The notes below the pieces were generated by a model. The model was not told where the DNA came from. It saw only the letters and a list, made by a program, of their open reading frames with translations, and did no database searches. Below are positions 8,149 to 17,384 of a stretch of DNA of 59,863 nucleotides, piece after piece. Source of the stretch: Muribaculaceae bacterium (GTDB lineage: Bacteria > Bacteroidota > Bacteroidia > Bacteroidales > Muribaculaceae); NCBI GenBank assembly GCA_017396945.1, contig JAFQKI010000012.1:1-59863 (forward strand), in the 5' to 3' direction. Each line of letters opens with the position of its first letter. Within the stretch, counting starts at the first letter, position 1. The position numbers were made by a program, and so were the translations under genes.

Positions 8149-8709
8149 ATGTCTAAGAGTGTGATATATACTTGTACCGGCGATACCGGTTTGACCTCGC
8201 TCGTGGGTGGAAAGCGAGTGAAAAAAAACGACATACGCATAGATGCATACGGTGATGTCGATGAACTGAACTCTCAATTGGGCTATTTTGCGACCTATTC
8301 AATGCCGGCTGAATATAAGGATTTGATAATCTTTATTCAGAACAAACTGTTCAATATCGGGGCCTATCTTGCAACAGACAATCCCAACAATGAACCGACT
8401 ACGGTTTATGGATTAAATGACGGAGACATTAATCGATTGGAGACTGCGATAGATGCAATTGACGCGCAATTGCCTCGCTTGTCAAATTTTGTATTGCCCG
8501 GAGGCGGACGTGCAGCAGCTACGGCTCACGTGTGTCGTTGTGTGTGTCGTCGTTGTGAGCGACGCATTATCTCACTTTCAGATGAGTCAATGATAAATCC
8601 CTTGGTTTTGAAATTTATCAATCGGTTGAGTGATTTGATGTTTGTTCTGGCGAGATTTTGCAACATAAATGAGAATGTTGACGAATTATTTTGGAATAAA
8701 AATTGTTAG
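8149..8709 (+). CDS. Cob(I)yrinic acid a,c-diamide adenosyltransferase, PduO type
   Basis: This 186-residue enzyme moves the adenosyl group of ATP to cobalt in corrinoids, producing adenosylcobalamin forms. The N-terminal ATP loop (TGDTGLTSLVGGKRVKKND), the helix YGDVDELNSQLG and the C-terminal signature FVLPGGGRAAATAH followed by CRRCERR are typical of the PduO/MMAB family; total length is normal. The 100 bases upstream contain no visible cobalamin riboswitch. It stands alone between secG and a DUF2795 gene, so no corrinoid operon is implied. Confidence 0.92.
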   Translation: MSKSVIYTCTGDTGLTSLVGGKRVKKNDIRIDAYGDVDELNSQLGYFATYSMPAEYKDLIIFIQNKLFNIGAYLATDNPNNEPTTVYGLNDGDINRLETAIDAIDAQLPRLSNFVLPGGGRAAATAHVCRCVCRRCERRIISLSDESMINPLVLKFINRLSDLMFVLARFCNINENVDELFWNKNC

Positions 8710-8777
8710 TTATAAGAAAATGACTACTTTTGCTGAAATTTTCTGTAGTATTAAAAATTAAACACTGAATTTAAGAT

Positions 8778-8999
8778 ATGTATTGGACACTTGAACTCGC
8801 GTCAAAACTTGAGGACGCACCATGGCCCGCAACAAAAGAGGAATTGATCGACTATGCAATGCGTTCGGGCGCGCCACTTGAAGTCATAGAAAACCTTCAA
8901 GAAATGGAAGATGAAGGCGACATCTATGAATGTATCGAAGATATTTGGCCCGACTATCCCAGCAAAGAAGACTTCTTCTTCAACGAAGACGAGTATTAA
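8778..8999 (+). CDS. DUF2795 protein
   Basis: A 73-residue acidic protein with the DUF2795 pattern: ATKEELIDYAMRSGAP, then VIENLQEMEDEG and a Tyr/Trp-rich end (IEDIWPDYPSKEDFFF). The domain is found as a short stand-alone protein across Bacteroidetes; its role is unknown. There are 68 bases between it and the adenosyltransferase gene. A convergent terminator (9048-9081) follows. Confidence 0.85.
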   Translation: MYWTLELASKLEDAPWPATKEELIDYAMRSGAPLEVIENLQEMEDEGDIYECIEDIWPDYPSKEDFFFNEDEY

Positions 9000-9047
9000 T
9001 TCACTATAATAAGTGTAACCTGCTATTTTTTACTGAATTACAATGAT

Positions 9048-9081
9048 GACCTAACAATGTATTTCTTGTTGGGTCTTCATT
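9048..9081 (+). terminator. Terminator between convergent genes
   Basis: GACCTAACAA (9048-9057) pairs with TTGTTGGGTC (9066-9075) with one T-G wobble, followed by TTCATTTTTT. It ends the DUF2795 transcript; the minus-strand acyltransferase gene ends at 9089, so it may serve both directions. Confidence 0.7.
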
Positions 9082-9088
9082 TTTTATA

Positions 9089-10099
9089 CTATTTTCTGTT
9101 CTTAGGCGACACAAGACTTGATAATTTATTTACCATTATCGCACAGCCCAAACTCAGTAATGTGGTAACAATAAAGATTATTATTGGATATCTAAATCCA
9201 TATATAAAATCTTTACATAAGTAATAACAAAATATAGTATGTATAAACCACATATTCATTGAGTTTTTGCCTAAAATTATCAAACATTTATCAAGAAATG
9301 TCCACCGAGAGATTGACAAAAATAATGCGATAAATGCGATTATGTAGAATATATGAACGGCACTTGTATCAAATAAACATCGCAAAGCAACTAACAAGAT
9401 TAATGCACACACCACATATATATTCCTTGATAAATACTTCTTAATTTTTAATTTTGCTTTTCTGAAAAAATCCATTTTCAGCAACATTGCACCTATTACA
9501 AACTCCCACAACAAATGGAAATATAGAAATAAATTATATATAAGATGATGCGAATACAAATACTGCGAGCCAAATCGGCTTATAATAAACGAAGTCGCAA
9601 ATAATCCAAATATACAACCCAAAATCACTAATAAAGGATTAAATCTATCAACAAGTTTGAACACCCAATAAGACGATAAAACAACTAAAGAATATGGCAA
9701 CAAGAACCACCATTCGCCATTATAAGTTGTGGAATATCCAGTCGCATTATAAATTAAGGTTTTAATGCTTCCTGGATATACATCTGGTTTTACTATATGA
9801 CCTATTAATACATATAAGAATAAAACAATCCAAAAATTCACATATAGGTTTCTTATTCTTGGCAATTGATTTTTTATATATTTATTAGTGTATATGTAAT
9901 ACATACCATATCCGCCTAATAATAGATAAAAGCCAACAGGTCCAGTGGCTCTTGTCAATATGTATTCAAAAGATACAGTGCCGATCTGAAGTATTGGGTC
10001 ATACATCATTCCACTCCATTCAGGGCACAAGAACAAGTGCCCATAAATCATGAACAATATAACTACTCCTTTTATGATTATAGATTCCTGTTTTGTCAT
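9089..10099 (-). CDS. Acyltransferase family 3 (OafA-like) membrane protein
   Basis: This 336-residue protein has about ten hydrophobic helices, an N-terminal FMIYGHLFL in the position of the catalytic-His helix of acyltransferase-3 proteins, and a GEWWFLLPYSLVV segment in the middle. Such proteins O-acetylate surface polysaccharides or lipids. Base use is strongly AT-rich (many ATA, AAT and TTA codons) compared with flanking genes, which suggests acquisition by transfer. No glycosyltransferase genes lie next to it. Directly upstream on the same strand is a gutted cytidylate-kinase-like gene whose promoter may now drive it. Confidence 0.8.
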   Translation of the reverse strand: MTKQESIIIKGVVILFMIYGHLFLCPEWSGMMYDPILQIGTVSFEYILTRATGPVGFYLLLGGYGMYYIYTNKYIKNQLPRIRNLYVNFWIVLFLYVLIGHIVKPDVYPGSIKTLIYNATGYSTTYNGEWWFLLPYSLVVLSSYWVFKLVDRFNPLLVILGCIFGLFATSFIISRFGSQYLYSHHLIYNLFLYFHLLWEFVIGAMLLKMDFFRKAKLKIKKYLSRNIYVVCALILLVALRCLFDTSAVHIFYIIAFIALFLSISRWTFLDKCLIILGKNSMNMWFIHTIFCYYLCKDFIYGFRYPIIIFIVTTLLSLGCAIMVNKLSSLVSPKNRK

Positions 10100-10104
10100 T
10101 TAGC

Positions 10105-10206
10105 TTATGTTTTTTCAATATGGAATTCTTTGTCGTAATATTTAGTGCCAAGTGTTGATGCAAGCGGTTTGCCTAATTTGCGACTTATCGTGATTACAAA
10201 ATTCAT
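10105..10206 (-). pseudogene. Remnant of a cytidylate-kinase-like gene
   Basis: A 33-codon frame begins MNFVITISRKLGKPLAS and ends GTKYYDKEFHIEKT. It matches the first part of Bacteroidetes cytidylate-kinase-like proteins (typically MNFVITIGRQLG, a Gly-rich P-loop, then LAEKLG-IKYYDKE), but the P-loop is missing and the frame stops after the YYDKE strand. I read this as an internal deletion plus truncation, leaving a non-functional stub between the AT-rich acyltransferase and its promoter. This is pattern recognition from a short match. Confidence 0.55.
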
Positions 10207-10238
10207 ATTTTCGTTCAAACTACATAACTTAAGGTTGC

Positions 10239-10269
10239 CAAAGATAATATATTTTAGTTGAAATTCAAA
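10239..10269 (-). promoter_or_regulatory. Bacteroidetes-type promoter upstream of the kinase remnant
   Basis: On the minus strand TATCTTTG (complement of 10239-10246) is preceded, with a 19-base spacer, by TTTG (complement of 10266-10269). It matches the consensus fully and points at the remnant and the acyltransferase gene behind it. Confidence 0.7.
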
Positions 10270-10380
10270 CAGATTACGCTTATTGTGAAATAGATTTTGG
10301 TCACAATAGGTCGAGCGAAGATGTTCCTATTATTTACTTGTATATTCTTAGGGGGGAACTTTTTATTTAAAAATAGATAT

Positions 10381-10575
10381 TACCTTTGTGAGGTATTAGG
10401 TTTCCGAAGGTTATATTTTGACACCAAAGTGACTAATAGGAGTATAATGATTTACGGTAGTTTGGTAATCAATGATATATAGGTTCCTTTTCTTTAAGAA
10501 GATGAATGCTAAGGGCTTATTAAGGGATTGATGTTAAGCCGGAGGTGAAACAATTGCTTCCGGCTTTTCTCGTTT
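10381..10575 (+). ncRNA. Candidate small RNA with its own promoter box and terminator
   Basis: TACCTTTG at 10381-10388 matches the Bacteroidetes -7 element; the -33 element is only a T-rich approximation. About 150 bases later an inverted repeat (stem within 10536-10566, AAGCCGGA pairing with TCCGGCTT) is followed by TTCTCGTTTT. No credible coding frame lies between, and pfkA starts only at 10715. The remaining bases of the 10100-10714 gap hold nothing else I can name. Confidence 0.35.
10536..10575 (+). terminator. Rho-independent terminator upstream of pfkA
   Basis: AAGCCGGAGG at 10536-10545 pairs with CTTCCGGCTT at 10557-10566 with one mismatch and an 11-base loop, followed by a T-rich tail. 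It separates the AT-rich patch from pfkA. Confidence 0.65.
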
Positions 10576-10714
10576 TAATACCCTTGTTTAAATAAATTAT
10601 GACTTGGGGATTGCGACTTTTGAATTAAAGATGTTATCTTTGTAAAAGTAACATTCGTTGAATGTTGCGCAAAATAAAAGTAAGAATTAAATAAACAATA
10701 AAAATAGTAATACC

Positions 10715-11695
10715 ATGGCCGATATTAAATGTGTGGGAATACTCACTTCAGGAGGTGACGCCCCTGGGATGAATGCCGCTATCAGAGCTGTCACTCGTTC
10801 AGCGATATTTGCAGGATTTAAAGTTAAAGGTATATATCGTGGCTATCGCGGGCTGATTACCGACGAAATCGTGGAGTTTAAGACTCAAAATGTCTCGAAT
10901 ATAATACAAATGGGGGGAACAATCCTTAAAACCGCTCGTTGTAAGGAATTTCAAACTCCGGAGGGGCGTCGCCAAGCCTATGAGGCTATGCAACGTCATG
11001 GCATCGATGCTTTGGTGGTGATAGGTGGAGATGGTTCACTTACAGGTGCGAGAGTCTTTGCCAATGAGTTTAACATTCCCGTTATAGGCCTTCCCGGCAC
11101 AATTGATAACGACTTATATGGAACCGACACTACGATAGGTTACGACACGGCATTGAATACAATCATGGAGTGTGTCGATAAAATACGTGATACGGCAACA
11201 AGCCACGAGCGATTGTTCTTTATTGAGGTAATGGGACGAGACGCAGGTTTCTTGGCACTCAATGGCGCAATCGCATCAGGGGCTGAAGCCGCCATTATTC
11301 CTGAAATCTCAATTGAGGTTGACCAGTTGGCTGAGCTTGTTGAGAATGGTTTCCGTAAGAGTAAAAACTCATCAATCGTGCTTGTCGCAGAAAGTCCGGT
11401 TACAGGTGGAGCTATGGCGCTTGCTGAACGTGTGAAGAATGAGTATCCCGCATATGATGTGCGTGTATCTATACTCGGACACTTGCAACGAGGTGGTTCG
11501 CCAACGGCTCATGACCGCATTCTCGCCTCTCGCATGGGAGCGGCTGCTATCGACGCATTGCTCGATGATCAACGCAATGTGATGATAGGTGTTAAAAATG
11601 ATGAGATAGTGTATGTGCCGTTTAGCAAGGCAATCAAGAATGACAAGCCGATAAATCGCGACTTGCTTAACACGTTGCGTCGCTTGTCAATCTGA
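10715..11695 (+). CDS. pfkA: ATP-dependent 6-phosphofructokinase
   Basis: This 326-residue enzyme phosphorylates fructose 6-phosphate to the 1,6-bisphosphate in glycolysis. It shows the ATP-site motif [14 protein letters not shown] at the N-terminus, [12 protein letters not shown], the catalytic GTIDND loop ([18 protein letters not shown]), [13 protein letters not shown] and [15 protein letters not shown]. Length is that of the bacterial PfkA type. A likely -7 box (TATCTTTG, 10635-10642) has only a weak upstream partner and would give a leader of about 65 nt. The 3' end overlaps the convergent DUF2851 gene by 9 bases. Confidence 0.96.
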   Translation: MADIKCVGILTSGGDAPGMNAAIRAVTRSAIFAGFKVKGIYRGYRGLITDEIVEFKTQNVSNIIQMGGTILKTARCKEFQTPEGRRQAYEAMQRHGIDALVVIGGDGSLTGARVFANEFNIPVIGLPGTIDNDLYGTDTTIGYDTALNTIMECVDKIRDTATSHERLFFIEVMGRDAGFLALNGAIASGAEAAIIPEISIEVDQLAELVENGFRKSKNSSIVLVAESPVTGGAMALAERVKNEYPAYDVRVSILGHLQRGGSPTAHDRILASRMGAAAIDALLDDQRNVMIGVKNDEIVYVPFSKAIKNDKPINRDLLNTLRRLSI

Positions 11696-12970
11696 TTTGG
11701 CTTTTCTTGCGAGCATGCGGTGACCGATGCGACAATATAGGCACTTGCGTGTCTCGCAATACTCTCGGCGTAGCTGAATGAGTGCTTGCGAGGTGAATGC
11801 GTCGGGACATTTGATGCCGGCTTTGACAAACAATTCCACAATAGAGTTTTGCTCGGCTTTGAGTGATTGTAGCAATGAGATTGCGCGGTCACACATTGCG
11901 GTGTCGTTGCGTGACAATCCGTAGGCATACATCAATGGTATCACCGCATTGATTAATAGGATTGTAACCGAGCTGTCGCTAAGTGCTTTGGGAGAGCGAG
12001 CCGATGTCGGGTTGAATGAATATCTTTGCGCCCAAAATCCTGTCAGTTCAACATTAAATATGTCGCGAGCCGAGGCTTCATCTTTGGCTTCGAGAATGCT
12101 TGTGGTCAATGAAAAACCACCATTAATCAGTGCCGCCAATGTTGCGATGCGCCGATGTGGAAAATTACCAGGACGGATGCGAGCCATCTTCCACCCTAAA
12201 CATTGAGGTCGGTTTAAGTTAAACTTGTTGGCAAGGAATTGATATTCCTCTTTCAATCGCAGAGTGTAGGCGTCGGCGGTTGGGGCATCGTCTAATAATC
12301 CTGATTGTCCAAATAGCAATGCCTCTATGCTTAGTAGGGAATCGCTATGTTTGAGCATGAACGATAGTGGAGTAGCCAATGCAAGTCGTTCAAAAGCGTC
12401 ACTATTGATGCCGAAACCGAGACTTCGGCTAATGGTAACGTAGCATGTTTCTTGCCAACTGCCATGAAAACGCTCCAATAAGGAGTTTATGCGTTCGGCT
12501 TTGCGATATAATCGCTCATGGGCAAGAGTGGAAATCCAATCGGTGAGGTATATTGTGGGAATTTCTTGAATTTCAGTTGCGCATGGCAGTTCGGTTGACG
12601 CTTTTCCCACAAGTTCATGATATTTTTCACTGAATTGGGGTGAACACGGTATGCGCAATTGAGGAATTAATTCGCCATTGCGACGATGCACCGGCATATC
12701 ATCCTTGCCTACAACGTGAAGTATGACTGAATCGTATGCCTCATCTTTATCATGATGATGGCGAAACCAATCACTTGCGCGAGGGTGTATCTCGATATTC
12801 CCCACCCACATCTCTCCGTCAATCCGTACTTTTGCGTTAAAGAAGTCTGGACCTGCGTTGGTATTTAGGCGTCCGGGGTCAATGACTTGCACTGCACGTC
12901 CGTCAACGGTGTGCATATCTTGTTGAACCCACAAACGGTGTTGCCAGATGTATTGCATCAGTTTTTCCAT
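11687..12970 (-). CDS. DUF2851 family protein
   Basis: A 427-residue protein with the DUF2851 hallmarks near its N-terminus: WQHRLW, the phrase [18 protein letters not shown], and [26 protein letters not shown]. The C-terminus has a Cys motif ([12 protein letters not shown]) that could bind metal. The domain is common in Bacteroidetes, and the conserved Asp/Glu/His layout has been thought enzyme-like, but I know of no proven activity. No signal peptide is present. The 3' end overlaps pfkA; the 5' end faces a divergent small gene across 132 bases. Confidence 0.85.
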   Translation of the reverse strand: MEKLMQYIWQHRLWVQQDMHTVDGRAVQVIDPGRLNTNAGPDFFNAKVRIDGEMWVGNIEIHPRASDWFRHHHDKDEAYDSVILHVVGKDDMPVHRRNGELIPQLRIPCSPQFSEKYHELVGKASTELPCATEIQEIPTIYLTDWISTLAHERLYRKAERINSLLERFHGSWQETCYVTISRSLGFGINSDAFERLALATPLSFMLKHSDSLLSIEALLFGQSGLLDDAPTADAYTLRLKEEYQFLANKFNLNRPQCLGWKMARIRPGNFPHRRIATLAALINGGFSLTTSILEAKDEASARDIFNVELTGFWAQRYSFNPTSARSPKALSDSSVTILLINAVIPLMYAYGLSRNDTAMCDRAISLLQSLKAEQNSIVELFVKAGIKCPDAFTSQALIQLRREYCETRKCLYCRIGHRMLARKAKSD

Positions 12971-13102
12971 CGGAGAAAGGGGATATTGTCAAGGGCAAAC
13001 TTACTGATTTTTTTTCAAAATTACAATTTTGAGTGAAATTAAGACTGTTTTTCGATAAAATAACATTAAATTTGCAGAAACTACTTAATTATATTCAAAA
13101 AC

Positions 13103-13420
13103 GTGGAAGATATAGAAAAAACAGATATTGACATTGAGAAATCTCAAACTGCCCAAACGGGGAGTTCGCGAGACTCTTTTGGTTTGTATGGATTTATTGC
13201 CGCATTGGTCGCATGGGTGTGCCAACTCCTTGCAAGCGGTATTGAAACAACGGTTGTGGAGTGGCTTGGACTTCTATCGGCTGTGGCAGGGGTTGTATTG
13301 TCAATCCTTGGGCTTGGACGCCGTTACCCTAACTTGGCAATCGCAGGATTGATAATGTCGTTGGTATTATTGATTGTTGTGTCAACATTTATGATTGTGT
13401 TGATTTCTTTATTGGCATAA
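13103..13420 (+). CDS. Small membrane protein, two to three helices
   Basis: The frame opens with GTG at 13103; no ATG lies in-frame before the first helix, so GTG is the probable start. The 105-residue product has a charged N-terminus (EDIEKTDIDIEK), then hydrophobic segments at about 27-43, 50-68 and 78-103. The layout resembles DUF4190-like small membrane proteins, which I offer only as a resemblance. TAAATTTG at 13067-13074 could be its -7 box. It precedes a DUF4348-like gene by 16 bases, so the two may form an operon. Confidence 0.6.
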   Translation: MEDIEKTDIDIEKSQTAQTGSSRDSFGLYGFIAALVAWVCQLLASGIETTVVEWLGLLSAVAGVVLSILGLGRRYPNLAIAGLIMSLVLLIVVSTFMIVLISLLA

Positions 13421-13436
13421 ATTTAACCTCATACTT

Positions 13437-13862
13437 ATGAAGAAATTTCTTTTAATTATCGCATTTATCGCTGTTGGATTTGTTATGCAGGCACAGACAG
13501 TGGCTGAGATTGAAGAGACAGTGGCGAGATTTAACAATCCGTCCACTCCATGCAATCAAGGCGGAGAGGCATTTAATGATTTTATCGCTAAGTTCTCAAC
13601 AGATCAAGAATTTCTCAATTCTCGATTAAAATTGACTGAGGCTCAAAAAAGTGAGTATGCCGAATTACTTGTTCCTGAAAATTTTACGGCAAAACTCCCC
13701 TTTGCAAAAGATGATGACATGTTTTATCAGGCATGGGGCGAATTGCAATTCAATTCGGCTTATCTCGATTGTGGATGGGTAGATTCATATTGCACCCACA
13801 CGTTTGAGTTCAAACGCATCGGTGGCAAGTGGTATCTTGCCAAAGTGGTTGTTGACGAATGA
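13437..13862 (+). CDS. Exported DUF4348-like protein
   Basis: The 141-residue protein begins with a signal peptide (MKKFLLIIAFIAVGFVMQAQ). The mature part contains FNDFIAKFSTDQEFLNSRL, a TPL-less variant of the DUF4348 start, and ends in a FEFKRIGGKWYLAKVV strand typical of NTF2-like or DUF4348 proteins. Function is unknown; it is probably periplasmic because no lipobox is seen. It ends 1 base before the stop of convergent ispF. Confidence 0.6.
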   Translation: MKKFLLIIAFIAVGFVMQAQTVAEIEETVARFNNPSTPCNQGGEAFNDFIAKFSTDQEFLNSRLKLTEAQKSEYAELLVPENFTAKLPFAKDDDMFYQAWGELQFNSAYLDCGWVDSYCTHTFEFKRIGGKWYLAKVVVDE

Positions 13863-13863
13863 T

Positions 13864-14346
13864 TTAGTTTTTTGAGATGAGGGCAACGGCGAGTGATGCA
13901 ATGCCTTCACCGCGTCCTGTAAAACCGAGACGTTCGGTTGTGGTCGCTTTAACAGATACGCAGTCGGTTGCAATTTGCAAATCGGCTGCGATTGTTTCTA
14001 TCATAGCCGGAATGTGTGGCGCTATTTTGGGTGCTTGTGCGACAATAGTGACATCTACATTGCCGATTGAATAGCCGGCATCTGTAAGCATCTCTCTGAC
14101 GCGACGCAACAATACGCGTGAATCGGCACCTTTATATTCGGGATTGGTGTCGGGGAAGTGGTAGCCAATATCTCTCATTGCGGCGGCTCCGAGCAACGCG
14201 TCACATAGGGCATGTAAAGCCACATCGGCATCGCTGTGTCCCAGAAGCCCGAGGTGATAAGGAATCTTTACTCCGGCAATCCATAAATCTCGCCCTTCGG
14301 CAAAACTATGGACATCCATTCCTTGACCTATTCTTATTGAAGCCAT
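13864..14346 (-). CDS. ispF: 2-C-methyl-D-erythritol 2,4-cyclodiphosphate synthase
   Basis: This 160-residue enzyme catalyses the fifth step of the MEP isoprenoid pathway. It shows GQGMDVHSF with the metal-binding Asp/His, [23 protein letters not shown], the DIGYHFPDT loop, and the C-terminal [18 protein letters not shown]. It starts one base after the porV stop on the same strand, so it is translated from a porV-ispF message. The same neighbour pair (with porU) occurs in Porphyromonas gingivalis. Confidence 0.95.
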   Translation of the reverse strand: MASIRIGQGMDVHSFAEGRDLWIAGVKIPYHLGLLGHSDADVALHALCDALLGAAAMRDIGYHFPDTNPEYKGADSRVLLRRVREMLTDAGYSIGNVDVTIVAQAPKIAPHIPAMIETIAADLQIATDCVSVKATTTERLGFTGRGEGIASLAVALISKN

Positions 14347-14347
14347 G

Positions 14348-15547
14348 TTATTTGCCGAGAAGTGATTTCAACCCTTCCATGTCAAATGTGAGTGTGAAGC
14401 GGAGGGTTTGGTCAAGTGGAGAGGTTTGCGCAGTCGCGAGCATATATGAGGCATCGAGACGCAACACATTGAGTGAAAAACCAGCGCCGAAACCAAAGTA
14501 TTGACGATTGCCTTTGTCGGCATGTTCATAGAAATAACCGGCACGCACAAAGAATTGTTGGTTGTAAGAGTATTCAGCACCAAGTGAATATGTGATTTCT
14601 TTCAGCTCTTCAGAGGCCCCTCCTGGAGCATCGGTAAATGACTTGAATATCCCTGAGATTGACGACATGTTTTCCCAATCTTCAAGTGCATCAAGATATG
14701 CTTGTTGCCCCTCAGTAGTAGATGTGTCATAGTCAGATTCACGGGGACGAGTGGGTACAAGTAATTTGTTCAAGTCAAGCGACAATGCCAATGTGTGATA
14801 GTCGGCAAGCGGGAACATGAATGATGTACCGAGACGCAAGTTTGTTGGAAGAAACGCAGGGTCTTCACCATTATTGTAAGATAGTTTAGAGCCGATGTTT
14901 GAGATGTTCCAACCCCATGACCATTGGCACTCGTTGCGACCGATTATCGGATAGGAGGTGTAATATCCGGAGATGTCGGCTGCAAATGCCGATGCGCCGT
15001 TTGTTTGATCGCCGGCATAAGAGTCGGAAAATCCGAGGTCAGAATATATATATCGGAATGCGACCCCCATAGAGAATTTTTCTGACAATTTGCGTGAGTA
15101 ACCCAAGTCAACCGACATTTCATAAGGATTGAGTGTCTGTATGCTACCGCCACTATTGTCGTTGGTGGTTACTTCACCCAATGAGAAATAACGCAATGAA
15201 GCACTAAGCGCTTGATTGTCGTTGCTCCCAAGTTTCCAATATCCGGCAAGGTTGGCAAGGAAGATGTCATTTACAAGTTTGCGCAACCAAGGAGTGTAAC
15301 TGAGTGACACAGCGCCTTGGCTATATGCAAACGCATATTTTGAAGGGTTCCAGTATTGAGAGTTCACATCGGGGTCAGACGCAACACCAAGGTCGCCCAT
15401 TGAGGCTCCGCGGGCATCAGGAGCGATGTTAAGAGAGTTCACCCCGGTTTGGACGGGATTAAATTCGTTTTTCTGCGCCATTGCGATTGGGGCAGAGAGT
15501 AAAAACGCTAATGCGCTTATTGTAAGTGATTTAAAAATCTTTTTCAT
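14348..15547 (-). CDS. porV: Type IX secretion outer-membrane protein PorV (LptO)
   Basis: A 399-residue outer-membrane beta-barrel with a signal peptide ending in PIAMAQ. Recognisable PorV traits are [17 protein letters not shown] after the signal, [23 protein letters not shown], and regular alternating strands to a C-terminal barrel closure. PorV carries cargo proteins from the translocon to the PorU sortase and shares the FadL fold. It leads a two-gene unit with ispF and is read away from the AAA-DUF4435, menA and porU genes; in P. gingivalis porU and porV are next to each other, so the cluster has been rearranged here. Confidence 0.9.
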   Translation of the reverse strand: MKKIFKSLTISALAFLLSAPIAMAQKNEFNPVQTGVNSLNIAPDARGASMGDLGVASDPDVNSQYWNPSKYAFAYSQGAVSLSYTPWLRKLVNDIFLANLAGYWKLGSNDNQALSASLRYFSLGEVTTNDNSGGSIQTLNPYEMSVDLGYSRKLSEKFSMGVAFRYIYSDLGFSDSYAGDQTNGASAFAADISGYYTSYPIIGRNECQWSWGWNISNIGSKLSYNNGEDPAFLPTNLRLGTSFMFPLADYHTLALSLDLNKLLVPTRPRESDYDTSTTEGQQAYLDALEDWENMSSISGIFKSFTDAPGGASEELKEITYSLGAEYSYNQQFFVRAGYFYEHADKGNRQYFGFGAGFSLNVLRLDASYMLATAQTSPLDQTLRFTLTFDMEGLKSLLGK

Positions 15548-15770
15548 GTTTCCAAAATATAACTAATTATATTAACTCAAAATATGCCGTTTTATTGTTT
15601 TCTCATGTAATTAAATGTGATTATTAATGTTTTGCATACTTGTTATAACAATAAATGAAGATATAAAATTGAGGATTGCTTGTTGTTTTGGACTTTTTTG
15701 GTTGGGAAAATCGGGAATAATGTGTAACTTTACAATTGAGTTATTACTTCACCTCAAATCTATATAGTTT

Positions 15771-17384
15771 ATGGATATTTTATTGCCTCCAAGAGAGAAT
15801 GGTGAACGAGAAAATATGACGTTTGATGCGCGTCAGGTGATTATCGTGGGCGCTAATGGCGCGGGAAAAACACGTTTTGCCGATTATTTGATTTCAGGCA
15901 TGGAAAATCGGTCGTTCCGTATGTCGGCTTTGCAAGCATTATATGACACCAGGGCAAATGATGAGTTGAGAGGGTCGATAGACGATTTATATAATAAAGC
16001 ATTTTCCGATACCGATATTATAATTGATAGTAGAGCCACGTCTCAATTTGAGCGGTTGATGAGACTGCTCATTCACGATGAGATGCTAAATCTCATGACC
16101 TATAAAGTGAATGTGGCGAGCGACCCGTCGATAAGGTTGATGCCTACACGTTTGGATAAAGTAATAGCTTTATGGCAAAATGTTTTCCCGGGGAATAAGG
16201 CTCTTGTTGAGAATGGCAAATTATTGTTTACACGTAAGGAGGATCACAAAGCCTACTCATCACTGAGACTGTCGGCAGGAGAAAAGGCGGTGATGTATTA
16301 TGCCGGTGCGATATTATATGCAATGGAAGGGGCTGCGATATTTGTAGATAATCCGGGAATGTTTCTTCACCCATCGATAATGCACTCGGTGTGGAACCAT
16401 TTGGAGGAGTTGCGACCCGATTGTACGTTTATATATACCACTCATGACCTTGACTTTGCATCGTCACGCACCGACAGCGCAGTGATTTGGGTGCGCGATT
16501 ATGATGCAGAGAAGGTTACTTGGGATTATCGTGTGCTTCCGTCTCATGCCGGGCTGTCGGATGATATATATCTCACGATTATTGGAGCACGCAAGCCGGT
16601 GTTGTTTATTGAAGGGGATGAGACCCGCTCGATTGACAGCAAGCTATATCCTTTGATTTTCCCGCAATTTACAGTCAAGCCTTTGGGCAGTTGCAACAAA
16701 GTGATAGAGGCGACGCGTGCCTTTAACGATTTGGTGGCTTTTCACCAGATGGATAGTTATGGTATTGTGGATAGGGATCGTCGTGATGCGGGTGAGGTGC
16801 AATATCTCAGACGTAAGAAAATCCTTGTACCCGATGTCGCCGAGATTGAAAACTTGCTTATGCTTGAAAATATAGTGCGTGTTGTGGCTCATCGTCATGG
16901 CAAAGATGCCAATCAGGTGTTTCGTAAAGTGAAAATGTCGATAATTGATCAGTTTCGTCAAGATTTGCGTCAACAAGCATTGTTGCACACCCGTCATCGG
17001 GTGAAACGTACGGTTGAACATCGCATAGATGGTCGTTTTACCAATATAAATTCACTTGAAGATCACATAAATGACCTTGTACAAGAGATAAATCCAAGAG
17101 GCTTGTATGAGGCGTTTTGTCGTGAGTTCCACAAATATGTCGATGCGGGTGATTATAAATCGATTTTGCGTGTGTATAATCAAAAGTCGATGATTGCATC
17201 AAGCAATGTGGCAGCATTATGTGGTGTAAACCGCAAAGGAAAAGATGGTTATCTGCAATCGATAATATATATATTGAAAGAGGATGGAAAAGATGCGCAA
17301 CGCATACGTCAAGCGGTGATAAACAGTTTTAATATCGATGATGCCACTTTTTCATCATTGAAAAATGAGATACAGGATGAATAA
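15771..17384 (+). CDS. AAA ATPase fused to DUF4435 (TOPRIM-like), AriA-AriB-like
   Basis: This 537-residue protein has a compact SMC/ABC-like ATPase: Walker A GANGAGKT at about 27-34, signature LSAGEKAVMYY at about 168-178, Walker B AAIFVDNPG, and a TTHDLDFA switch. The second half begins with VLFIEGDE (Glu281) and has GIVDRDRR (Asp334, Asp336) and DVAEIENLLML, the acidic layout of DUF4435/TOPRIM domains as in OLD nucleases and AriB. PARIS anti-phage systems pair an AAA protein with a DUF4435 protein, sometimes fused. Here the gene overlaps menA and lies between porV and porU, a housekeeping setting, and no anti-restriction or mobile gene adjoins it. Both a defence and a conserved cellular role are open. 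Confidence 0.75.
   Translation: MDILLPPRENGERENMTFDARQVIIVGANGAGKTRFADYLISGMENRSFRMSALQALYDTRANDELRGSIDDLYNKAFSDTDIIIDSRATSQFERLMRLLIHDEMLNLMTYKVNVASDPSIRLMPTRLDKVIALWQNVFPGNKALVENGKLLFTRKEDHKAYSSLRLSAGEKAVMYYAGAILYAMEGAAIFVDNPGMFLHPSIMHSVWNHLEELRPDCTFIYTTHDLDFASSRTDSAVIWVRDYDAEKVTWDYRVLPSHAGLSDDIYLTIIGARKPVLFIEGDETRSIDSKLYPLIFPQFTVKPLGSCNKVIEATRAFNDLVAFHQMDSYGIVDRDRRDAGEVQYLRRKKILVPDVAEIENLLMLENIVRVVAHRHGKDANQVFRKVKMSIIDQFRQDLRQQALLHTRHRVKRTVEHRIDGRFTNINSLEDHINDLVQEINPRGLYEAFCREFHKYVDAGDYKSILRVYNQKSMIASSNVAALCGVNRKGKDGYLQSIIYILKEDGKDAQRIRQAVINSFNIDDATFSSLKNEIQDE

Noticed and set aside
10297-10482. Open frame of 61 codons on the plus strand in the gap before pfkA
   Set aside because: It contains the promoter-like box and AT-rich sequence, no homology-like pattern is seen, and the interval fits a non-coding transcript better.
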